Assembly: GCA_013041975.1 (NCBI GenBank)
Contig: JABDQZ010000316.1
Coordinates: 1-5,889, forward strand
Direction of reading: 5' to 3'
Source of the DNA: Gammaproteobacteria bacterium
GTDB taxonomy: Bacteria > Pseudomonadota > Gammaproteobacteria > Chromatiales > Chromatiaceae
Length of the DNA stretch: 5,889 bases
Notes under the pieces: model-generated
Seen by the model: only the letters and a program-made list of their open reading frames with translations
Databases searched by the model: none
What the model was told of the DNA's origin: nothing
Shown: piece by piece, positions 1 through 5,889 of the stretch
How the letters are laid out: every line of letters begins with the position of its first letter
Position numbering within the stretch: the first letter of the stretch is position 1
Made by a program: the position numbers and the translations under genes

Positions 1-1033
1 GCAGGATATAGAACCACTCACGCCGCAGGATGTCTCCAGGCTTTTCTTTACTGCGCTCACCCACAATATTGTATTTTTTTGCTTCGTAGTGAACCATCAT
101 AAACACACTGAAAAAATACATCAGGGCCGGGAAAATGGCGACCAGCATGATCTGTGAATAGGGCAGGCCAGTCAATTCTGCCATGATGAAACCACCCGCA
201 CCCATGATGGGCGGCATGAACATACCACCAATTGACGCTGCAGGCTCAATGCCGCCAGCCACATGTGGCCTGAATCCGGCTTTTTTCATCATCGGAATAG
301 TGAATGCTCCAGTCGAAACGGTATTGGCGATAGCACTTCCTGAAATCGAACCGAATAAACCACTGGCAATGACAGAGACTTTACCGGGGCCGCCAATCTT
401 GTGTCCGACTGCTGCCAACGGGAAATCAATAAAGAAGCGTTGTGCGCCACTTTTTTCCAGAAAGGCTCCAAAAATCACAAAAAGGATAATATAAGTAGCC
501 AGTACATTGGCCATGATGCCGAAGACACCATCACTTTTGTAGAAAATGCTGGTACACAGGTACGGGAAAGTATCGCCAGCATGCTGGAGAACCTCGGGTA
601 CATATTCGCTATCACCAAATACGCCATACAGCAGCATGACCGTGCCAATGATGACAAATACACTGCCGACTACGCGGCGTGCCACCTCGATACCCACGAG
701 GACACCAATCATGGCTATCCATTGATCGAGTTCTGTTTCGGCGCCTGCGCGATAATTTATCGCCTCGAAATTATAAATCCAGTAACCCAGCGCTCCAATG
801 GACGTCAGCATCAACAGGTAATCCCAGGCTCGCCCTATAGTGCCTCTGGAACGGTAAACAAGGAACACCAGTACATAGGTAATTACGACATAAATGCCAC
901 GGTGAAACTGGGTGGCCGCCGGTTCCAGTACCGCCGAGTAGGAGTAGAAAATAACCAGTCCCAGGGCCAGGGTATCAAACAACAGCAGTTCAAATCTGTT
1001 AAGTTTTTCACTTACGCGTTGGTGTTTTTCCAT
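1..1033 (-). CDS. TRAP transporter fused permease, 4TM/12TM type (partial, C-terminal half missing)
   Basis: This is the membrane component of a TAXI-type TRAP transporter, which uses an ion gradient to import a solute delivered by a periplasmic binding protein. The ATG at 1033 opens a frame of 344 codons that runs off the left edge; family members are usually about 600-700 residues, so roughly half is present. The N-terminal part (about residues 15-140) is hydrophobic and matches the small DctQ-like portion, with a conserved-looking EVARRVVG around 116-123. From about residue 170 the large DctM-like portion begins: FGSISGSAIANTVSTGAF at 227-244, PMMKKAGF at 247-254, and EPAASIGGMFMPPIMGAGGF at 263-282, then FIMAELTGLPY. 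These are typical of the fused family. The Shine-Dalgarno before 1033 is weak. The gene lies 76 nt downstream of the binding-protein gene on the same strand, which supports one transport unit. The substrate is not known. Confidence in family is high; the exact start is less certain. Confidence 0.93.
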   Translation of the reverse strand, partial: MEKHQRVSEKLNRFELLLFDTLALGLVIFYSYSAVLEPAATQFHRGIYVVITYVLVFLVYRSRGTIGRAWDYLLMLTSIGALGYWIYNFEAINYRAGAETELDQWIAMIGVLVGIEVARRVVGSVFVIIGTVMLLYGVFGDSEYVPEVLQHAGDTFPYLCTSIFYKSDGVFGIMANVLATYIILFVIFGAFLEKSGAQRFFIDFPLAAVGHKIGGPGKVSVIASGLFGSISGSAIANTVSTGAFTIPMMKKAGFRPHVAGGIEPAASIGGMFMPPIMGAGGFIMAELTGLPYSQIMLVAIFPALMYFFSVFMMVHYEAKKYNIVGERSKEKPGDILRREWFYIL

Positions 1034-1079
1034 GAGCTTATATCTGAAGCGGATAACCTGGTAAGAAATTGATGAGAAA

Positions 1080-1099
1080 ACTCCCGCCGAAGCGGGAGT
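1080..1099 (-). terminator. Intercistronic hairpin with UUCG tetraloop between binding protein and permease
   Basis: On the minus strand an 8-bp perfect stem (ACTCCCGC with GCGGGAGT) closes a TTCG loop with a C-G closing pair, the very stable C(UUCG)G tetraloop. It begins 10 nt after the binding-protein stop codon. The T run that follows is short: the last stem T plus three more, then CTCATC. It could be a weak or leaky Rho-independent terminator, or a 3'-protective stem-loop that keeps binding-protein mRNA more abundant than permease mRNA. The structure is seen directly; the role is inferred. Confidence 0.65.
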
Positions 1100-1109
1100 G
1101 GCCAGGTAA

Positions 1110-2081
1110 TTACATCATACCTTTTTCTTTCCAGAACTTGACCGCACCCGGGTGCCATGGAGTTACCACGCCCTGCGGACCTGTTTTCAGGCTCATGTCC
1201 TTAAAGGTTTTCTTCTGGGCTTTCATGTGCGCCAGGCCTTCATCCGTATAGATGGTGGAAAGCATCTTGTAAACAGTGTCTTCTGTTACATCGGCATTCG
1301 CTACCCACAGTGCAGAATCCTGGAACGAAGGCGTTTCGTAATCGACGCCACGATAGGTTTCTGCAGGGACAGAGAGTTTGGAGAAGTAGGGGTACTGATC
1401 AAAAAAACCGCTGTCCTGGGCGTCTTTGCCCAGATTAATCAGATCGATATCGTTAGTTTGTGCAGCCATGATGACAGCACCACTTGGAAACGCAGTGAAC
1501 AGCCAGAAAGCATCCAGCTGTTTGTTTCCGAATGCCTGTGCTGCATCGTTGTAACCCATGGCATTACGTTCGATCTTGTCCCAGATGCCCATGTGGTTGA
1601 AGAACAGTTCGCAGTTAGCAAATGCACCGGAACCGGCATTACCGACACCCACTTTCTTGCCGATGAGGTCTTTGGTGCTTTTGATGCCTGAACCCTTGCG
1701 AACGATCAGCTGTGCCGGTGCGCCGTATAGCCAGGAGACTGCCATGACATCTTCGTATTTCTTGGTGTCGTTCTTCATTCTGCCTTCACGACCAAGAAAA
1801 ACGTGCCCGGAATAGACAACGCCCATTTGTGCCTTGCCGGAATTGACCTTGCGAAGATTTTCCACTGAACCTGCTGAAGACTGTGCCTTGACACGATAGC
1901 TGTCAGCTTTTTTGATTGGCTTGTAGACCTGAATGGCGTTGGCTACGACCTGAAAAGTGCCGCCGGCCGGCCCACCACTGAATACCACGCGCTCTTTTGA
2001 TATGGCGGTTACAGGTAGACTTAAACTGGCAGTAAGCAGTACAGCAGTTATGGCCAGTATAGAACGACGTTTTAGCATCAT
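1110..2081 (-). CDS. TAXI-family TRAP transporter periplasmic solute-binding protein
   Basis: This periplasmic protein captures a solute and passes it to the TRAP permease encoded just downstream. The chosen start at 2081 gives 323 residues, near the family norm. It is preceded by AAGGAG five bases upstream; a second ATG follows directly at 2078 and is equally possible. A longer open frame reaching back to 2186 is unlikely because it would bury the signal peptide and ignore the good ribosome binding site. Residues 1-26 form a Sec signal peptide: MMLKRR, a hydrophobic core, and a VTA cleavage site after A26. The mature part starts with FSGGPAGGTFQVVANAI, the typical TAXI opening, followed by QSSAGSVENLRKV, a KVGVGNAGSGAF segment in the middle, and HPGAVKFWKEKG close to the C terminus. 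TAXI proteins studied elsewhere bind glutamate or other organic acids, but the ligand here cannot be read from sequence. Confidence 0.95.
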   Translation of the reverse strand: MMLKRRSILAITAVLLTASLSLPVTAISKERVVFSGGPAGGTFQVVANAIQVYKPIKKADSYRVKAQSSAGSVENLRKVNSGKAQMGVVYSGHVFLGREGRMKNDTKKYEDVMAVSWLYGAPAQLIVRKGSGIKSTKDLIGKKVGVGNAGSGAFANCELFFNHMGIWDKIERNAMGYNDAAQAFGNKQLDAFWLFTAFPSGAVIMAAQTNDIDLINLGKDAQDSGFFDQYPYFSKLSVPAETYRGVDYETPSFQDSALWVANADVTEDTVYKMLSTIYTDEGLAHMKAQKKTFKDMSLKTGPQGVVTPWHPGAVKFWKEKGMM

Positions 2082-2086
2082 GATTT

Positions 2087-2092
2087 CTCCTT
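2087..2092 (-). promoter_or_regulatory. Ribosome binding site of the TAXI binding-protein gene
   Basis: AAGGAG on the minus strand lies five bases before the ATG at 2081 and eight before the ATG at 2078. It is the strongest Shine-Dalgarno sequence in the window and decides the start against the longer frame that begins at 2186. Confidence 0.85.
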
Positions 2093-2141
2093 CATTTGAC
2101 GTTGTTATGAATTTGTTATTTTTTAGTCGGACTAGCATTTT

Positions 2142-2147
2142 AGTATA
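2142..2147 (-). promoter_or_regulatory. Candidate -10 element for the TAXI transporter genes
   Basis: On the minus strand TATACT sits about 60 bases upstream of the binding-protein start, inside an AT-rich stretch. No good -35 hexamer is found at the usual spacing (the 17-bp position reads GTAGAA), so the promoter may be weak or need an activator. It is a candidate from pattern only. Confidence 0.3.
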
Positions 2148-2166
2148 GAAGCGTATTTGTTTTTTT

Positions 2167-2183
2167 CTACTAGACAAAAGTAG
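2167..2183. repeat. Short inverted repeat in the divergent intergenic region
   Basis: CTACT and AGTAG are separated by seven bases, with a T run on one side. The repeat overlaps the -35 position expected for the minus-strand TATACT element. It could be an operator half-site pair, but five-base arms can arise by chance. Confidence 0.3.
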
Positions 2184-2210
2184 CATGCCAGTGGTCAGGA
2201 TCTAATCAGG

Positions 2211-2216
2211 TACAAT
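2211..2216 (+). promoter_or_regulatory. Candidate -10 element for mtnA
   Basis: TACAAT, one mismatch from the sigma-70 consensus TATAAT, lies 34 bases before the mtnA start codon. The matching -35 position (CCAGTG at 17-bp spacing) is poor. No SAM riboswitch or other leader structure fits in the remaining short leader. Confidence 0.4.
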
Positions 2217-2250
2217 TTCCGCCATTAAATTCATTTTTATTCAGAAAACC

Positions 2251-3309
2251 ATGAAAATTATAAAACCAGCTATCAATGTCACTGCTGATCATGCCGTGGT
2301 CTGGCAGGACAAGCGTCTCTTTCTGCTGGATCAGCGTGTCTTGCCTGATACAGAACAATTTATTGAATTGCATACAGCTGAAGAAACTGCTGCCGCTATA
2401 GCTGAAATGGTTGTGCGAGGAGCTCCTGCCATTGGTGTAACGGCCGCTTATGGTGTGGTATTGGCAGCGAGAGAGGCTTTTGACAAATCAGGCTCTGAAT
2501 GGAAACAGGCTATAGAGCCTTTATTGCAGATCCTGGAGCAGGCTCGTCCAACAGCCGTCAACCTCTCATGGGCGATTGATAAAATGCGTAGTTATATCAA
2601 AGCTTTAGATTCAAAAACCCCTGAAGCCTTTCTGACAGAAAAAGCCATTGTCATTCATCAAGAAGATATCGCTGCCAACAGGGCGATTGGCGATTATGGT
2701 GCCTCACTGATTGAACAAGACTCCGGTATTATTACGCATTGTAATGCGGGAGCTTTGGCAACAGGCGGCTATGGCACAGCGCTGGGCGTGGTTAGAAGTG
2801 TTCACAAACAAGGCAAGCTCAAACAAGTGTTCGCCGACGAAACCCGCCCCTGGTTACAGGGTGCGCGTCTCACAGCATGGGAACTGGTTCGCGATAACAT
2901 CCCAGTGATTTTGCTTGCCGACGGGGCTGCCGCCAGTCGAATGGCTGCGGGTGGTGTTGACTGGGTAGTGGTTGGTTCTGATCGTATTGCTGGAAATGGC
3001 GATGTCGCCAATAAAATCGGTACCTTCCACCTGATTTTGGCCGCTAAGTATCATGGCATCAACGTCATGGTGGCAGCGCCAACCAGCACGGTGGATATGT
3101 CTTTGGCCTCCGGGAATGATATTCCCATTGAAGAGCGTGACCCTCAGGAATTACTGGCTTGTGGCAATAAACGCATTGCTGCCGAAGGTGTTCCAGCCTG
3201 GAATCCAGTTTTTGATGTCACCCCCGCCAGCCTGGTCGATGCGATTGTCACGGAAAAGGGGATTGTGCTCGAGCCAGACGCAGAAAAAATGCAAAAACAC
3301 ATGGCCTGA
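2251..3309 (+). CDS. mtnA: S-methyl-5-thioribose-1-phosphate isomerase (methionine salvage)
   Basis: MtnA converts the aldose 5-methylthioribose-1-phosphate to the ketose 5-methylthioribulose-1-phosphate in the cytoplasm, a step of the methionine salvage pathway that recycles methylthioadenosine. The 352 residues match the usual length. Visible motifs are VRGAPAIG at 55-62, ITHCNAGALATGGYGTALG at 161-179 carrying the catalytic cysteine C164, ADETRPWLQGARLTAWEL at 195-212, VVGSDRIAGNGD at 240-251 carrying the catalytic aspartate D244, KIGTF at 255-259, and NPVFDVTP at 318-325. C164 and D244 correspond to Cys160 and Asp240 of the Bacillus subtilis enzyme. The family is related to eIF2B-like subunits, but the intact Cys/Asp pair argues for the isomerase. 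The ATG at 2251 starts at the expected N-terminal sequence, although the Shine-Dalgarno is weak. gyrA follows on the same strand after 123 bp, as in Pseudomonas. No other salvage gene is in the window and no terminator is seen after the stop. Confidence 0.97.
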   Translation: MKIIKPAINVTADHAVVWQDKRLFLLDQRVLPDTEQFIELHTAEETAAAIAEMVVRGAPAIGVTAAYGVVLAAREAFDKSGSEWKQAIEPLLQILEQARPTAVNLSWAIDKMRSYIKALDSKTPEAFLTEKAIVIHQEDIAANRAIGDYGASLIEQDSGIITHCNAGALATGGYGTALGVVRSVHKQGKLKQVFADETRPWLQGARLTAWELVRDNIPVILLADGAAASRMAAGGVDWVVVGSDRIAGNGDVANKIGTFHLILAAKYHGINVMVAAPTSTVDMSLASGNDIPIEERDPQELLACGNKRIAAEGVPAWNPVFDVTPASLVDAIVTEKGIVLEPDAEKMQKHMA

Positions 3310-3373
3310 GGCAATTTAACGCCACAAACTGCGATTTAAGCCACTTTTGCTTTGTACTAAAGGGGGAGGGCTG

Positions 3374-3382
3374 TGTTAGAAT
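3374..3382 (+). promoter_or_regulatory. Candidate extended -10 promoter for gyrA
   Basis: TGT followed by TAGAAT forms an extended -10 element (TGn plus a hexamer one base off consensus) about 50 bases before the gyrA ATG. The -35 region is poor (GTACTA at 17-bp spacing), as expected when an extended -10 carries recognition. Transcription would start near 3388-3390. Read-through from mtnA is also possible because no terminator separates the two genes. Confidence 0.5.
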
Positions 3383-3391
3383 AGCGTCTTC

Positions 3392-3408
3392 CAGATCGCC
3401 CGGATCTG
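3392..3408 (+). repeat. Inverted repeat/hairpin at the predicted 5' end of the gyrA mRNA
   Basis: CAGATC and GATCTG pair perfectly around a five-base GCCCG loop. The repeat starts a few bases after the predicted transcription start and ends 24 bases before the gyrA ATG. An AT palindrome (AATAATTATT, 3409-3418) follows immediately. No T run follows, so it is not an ordinary terminator. It may be a 5' stem that stabilises the message, or an operator. Confidence 0.5.
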
Positions 3409-3432
3409 AATAATTATTAAAAGAAGTAGTCA

Positions 3433-5889
3433 ATGACAGATTTTGCAAAAGAAGTTCTTCCGATAGACCTTGAAGTCGAAATGCAGACGTCCTATCTGGA
3501 ATATGCAATGAGTGTCATCGTCGGTCGTGCACTGCCGGATGTCAGGGATGGTCTCAAGCCCGTTCATCGTCGTGTTCTGTATGCCATGAATGTACTTGGC
3601 AATGACTGGAACAAGCCTTACAAAAAATCAGCCCGTGTTGTTGGTGATGTCATCGGTAAATACCATCCGCATGGTGATACAGCTGTTTATGACACTATTG
3701 TCAGGATGGCGCAGCCGTTTGCTATGCGTTATATGCTGGTCGATGGCCAGGGTAACTTCGGTTCTGTCGACGGTGATGCTCCTGCTGCCATGCGATATAC
3801 CGAAGTGCGCATGGACAAGATCGCACACAGCTTGCTGGATGATCTTGACAAGGAAACCGTCGATTTTTCTCTCAACTACGATGAATCTGAACAGGAACCT
3901 ACTGTTCTGCCAGCACGAATTCCAAACCTGTTGGTCAATGGCTCTGCTGGTATTGCCGTGGGTATGGCGACTAATATTCCGCCGCATAACCTGACTGAAA
4001 CCATTAATGCCTGCCTGGCACTGATTGAAGATGATTCCATTGGTATCGGTGAACTGATGAAATATATGCCCGGTCCGGATTTTCCGACTGCGGCCCTCAT
4101 TAACGGTTCCAGTGGTATTGCAGAGGCTTACGCAACCGGGCGCGGTCGTATTTACGTGCGTGCCCGCTCCGAGATTGAAACCAATGACAACGGCAAGCAG
4201 CGCATTATTGTCTCCGAACTGCCTTATCAGGTGAACAAGGCGCGTCTGCTGGAAAAGATTGCCGAGCTGGTCAAGGATAAGAAAATCGAGGGTATCACTG
4301 AACTGCGCGATGAGTCCGACAAGGACGGAATGCGCATGGTGATCGAACTGCGTCGCGGTGAAGTTGGCGAAGTGATTCTGAATAATCTGTACCAGCAAAC
4401 CCAGATGCAGAATGTGTTTGGTATCAATATGGTCGCCCTGGTTGACGGTCAACCCCGTACGCTAAACCTTAAACAGATGCTGTTGTACTTCATCAAGCAT
4501 CGTCGTGAAGTCGTTACACGCCGCACACTGTTTAATTTGCGCAAAGCACGCAACCGTGCCCATGTTTTAGAAGGTCTGGCAGTCGCTTTAGCGAATATTG
4601 ATGAAGTCATTGAGCTGATCCGCAATGCCAGCAGCCCGGCCGAAGCCAAACAGCAGTTACTCTCCAAAACCTGGAAATCGGGAACCGTTGAGGCCATGCT
4701 TGAAAAAGCAGGGGCTACCGCTTCCCGTCCAGAAGACTTGCCTGAAGAATACGGGTTGACCGCTGAGGGCTATCGCCTGACAGAAGTACAGGCACAGGCT
4801 ATTCTCGATTTGCGACTACACCGTTTGACGGGTCTTGAGCAGGACAAAATACTCAATGAATACAGTGAGATAATTGATAGAATTAAAGAACTACTTGACA
4901 TACTGTCCAGTCCTGAAAAGCTCATGGCCGTGATTCGCGATGAACTCATCGATATGAAAGAACAGTTCGGTGACGTACGCAGAACCGAAATTATTTCAGA
5001 TCGTCTTGAATTAACGCTGGAAGACCTGATAACTGAAGAGGATGTCGTTGTTACCTTGTCACATCAGGGTTATGCCAAGGCACAACCACTGGATGTTTAT
5101 CAGGCACAGAAACGTGGTGGCAAGGGTAAGTCGGCCACCAGAACCAAGGACGAAGATTTCATCGACAAGCTGTTTGTTGCCAGTACCCACGATACTATTT
5201 TATGTTTCTCGAGTCGCGGTCGGGTTTATTGGCTCAAGGTTTACCAGTTGCCTCAGGCCGGCAGAAATGCCCGTGGCAAGCCCATGGTGAACCTGCTGCC
5301 GCTGGAAAAGAATGAACGTATCAACGCGGTCTTGCCTATCCGTGAATACGATGCTGAGAATTATATCTTCATGGCAACCAGTACCGGTGTTGTCAAGAAA
5401 ACTCCACTCGATGCTTTCTCGCGTCCACGTGCCAGCGGCATTATTGCTGTTGATTTAAGAGAAGATGACACTCTGATCGGTGTTGAAATCACTGATGGTA
5501 CAAAAGACGTCATGCTGTTTACCTCGGCAGGCAAGGCGGTCAGGTTTAACGAATCGGCCGTTCGTTCCATGGGCAGAACGGCTTGTGGTGTCCGCGGGGT
5601 ACGTCTCGAAGATGATCAACGGGTTATCTCGCTCATTATTGAAAATGAGGGTGATATCCTTACGGTGACCGAAAATGGCTATGGTAAACGTACAACAATG
5701 TCTGATTTCCCGACCAAAGGTCGAGGTGGCAAGGGCATGAAGTCAATCAAGACTTCCGAGCGCAATGGTCACCAGGTTGGTGCTGTACTGGTTATCGATT
5801 CCGATGAGCTCATGCTGATTACAGATGGCGGCACTCTGGTAAGAACACCTGTGAAGGATGTGTCTGTCATGGGACGCGATACGCAGGGT
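3433..5889 (+). CDS. gyrA: DNA gyrase subunit A (partial, C-terminal tail missing)
   Basis: GyrA is the DNA breakage-reunion subunit of gyrase; with GyrB it forms the A2B2 enzyme that introduces negative supercoils using ATP. The ATG at 3433 gives the standard N terminus (MTDFAKEVLPIDLE, then SYLEYAMSVIVGRALPDVRDG), and 819 codons are present; E. coli GyrA has 875, so only the last blade edge and the acidic tail should be missing. Key residues keep E. coli numbering: HPHGD at 78-82, T83, D87, and the catalytic Y122 in AAMRYTE after R121. A Proteobacteria-type insertion lies at about 412-447, followed by the QAQAILDLRLHRLTGLE segment of the coiled-coil region. The C-terminal beta-pinwheel begins near 530 and carries the GyrA box QKRGGKG at 559-565, needed in the family for DNA wrapping. 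This box marks the protein as GyrA rather than ParC. A second GyrA-box-like GRGGKG occurs at 763-768. The Shine-Dalgarno is weak (AAGAAG six bases upstream). Confidence 0.98.
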   Translation, partial: MTDFAKEVLPIDLEVEMQTSYLEYAMSVIVGRALPDVRDGLKPVHRRVLYAMNVLGNDWNKPYKKSARVVGDVIGKYHPHGDTAVYDTIVRMAQPFAMRYMLVDGQGNFGSVDGDAPAAMRYTEVRMDKIAHSLLDDLDKETVDFSLNYDESEQEPTVLPARIPNLLVNGSAGIAVGMATNIPPHNLTETINACLALIEDDSIGIGELMKYMPGPDFPTAALINGSSGIAEAYATGRGRIYVRARSEIETNDNGKQRIIVSELPYQVNKARLLEKIAELVKDKKIEGITELRDESDKDGMRMVIELRRGEVGEVILNNLYQQTQMQNVFGINMVALVDGQPRTLNLKQMLLYFIKHRREVVTRRTLFNLRKARNRAHVLEGLAVALANIDEVIELIRNASSPAEAKQQLLSKTWKSGTVEAMLEKAGATASRPEDLPEEYGLTAEGYRLTEVQAQAILDLRLHRLTGLEQDKILNEYSEIIDRIKELLDILSSPEKLMAVIRDELIDMKEQFGDVRRTEIISDRLELTLEDLITEEDVVVTLSHQGYAKAQPLDVYQAQKRGGKGKSATRTKDEDFIDKLFVASTHDTILCFSSRGRVYWLKVYQLPQAGRNARGKPMVNLLPLEKNERINAVLPIREYDAENYIFMATSTGVVKKTPLDAFSRPRASGIIAVDLREDDTLIGVEITDGTKDVMLFTSAGKAVRFNESAVRSMGRTACGVRGVRLEDDQRVISLIIENEGDILTVTENGYGKRTTMSDFPTKGRGGKGMKSIKTSERNGHQVGAVLVIDSDELMLITDGGTLVRTPVKDVSVMGRDTQG

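Noticed and set aside
401..1072. 223-codon open frame on the plus strand
   Set aside because: It lies opposite the permease gene, whose minus-strand translation shows clear TRAP family motifs. The plus-strand product is rich in scattered polar residues, has no recognisable motif and is an antisense shadow.
1152..1691. 179-codon plus-strand open frame opposite the TAXI gene
   Set aside because: It is the antisense shadow of a well-supported binding-protein gene and shows no recognisable motif.
2082..2186. N-terminal extension of the TAXI binding protein to the ATG at 2186
   Set aside because: It would place 35 mostly polar and basic residues before a typical Sec signal peptide, and a strong Shine-Dalgarno sits right before the ATG at 2081.
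2175..2191. Possible sigma-54 promoter on the minus strand (CTGGCATG followed by TTTTG)
   Set aside because: The -24 half resembles the consensus, but at the correct spacing the nearly invariant GC of the -12 element is replaced by TT.
3392..3420. Inverted repeat read as a terminator for mtnA
   Set aside because: The stem is only six base pairs, is followed by AATAATTATT rather than a T run, and lies downstream of the likely gyrA promoter.
3628..4452. 274-codon open frame on the minus strand
   Set aside because: It is entirely antisense to the highly conserved catalytic region of gyrA; its His- and Asn-rich composition follows from the codons of gyrA on the other strand. There is no ribosome binding site or family motif to support it.

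Overview
The window looks like chromosomal DNA of a gammaproteobacterium. The evidence is the mtnA-gyrA gene pair on one strand (an order known from Pseudomonas and relatives), a GyrA that keeps Escherichia coli numbering through its catalytic region, and a Proteobacteria-type insertion in the GyrA breakage-reunion domain (about residues 412-447). I cannot name the genus. No RNA gene, CRISPR array, insertion sequence or phage gene is visible.

Layout. The left part (1-2081) is a minus-strand TRAP transporter unit of the TAXI type. A periplasmic substrate-binding protein (1110-2081) comes first, followed by a fused 4TM/12TM membrane permease. The permease starts at 1033 and runs off the left edge after 344 codons. 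The 76-nt gap between them holds a C(UUCG)G hairpin that may reduce transcription or protect the upstream mRNA. A 169-bp divergent intergenic region (2082-2250) separates this unit from the plus-strand genes. Next come mtnA (2251-3309; methylthioribose-1-phosphate isomerase, methionine salvage) and, after 123 bp, gyrA (3433 to the right edge; DNA gyrase subunit A, 819 codons present, C-terminal tail missing). The mtnA-gyrA gap contains an extended -10 promoter candidate and an inverted repeat close to the predicted gyrA mRNA 5' end.

How the genes relate. The binding protein and permease should form one solute-uptake system; the substrate cannot be read from sequence. MtnA (metabolism) and GyrA (DNA topology) have unrelated jobs and are neighbours by conserved gene order. 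All four proteins look intact where visible, with expected motifs and catalytic residues. I see no strong case for an undescribed system. The points worth a second look are small: two hairpins or inverted repeats in intergenic positions, a second GyrA-box-like motif in the GyrA C-terminal domain, and the unknown substrate of the transporter.
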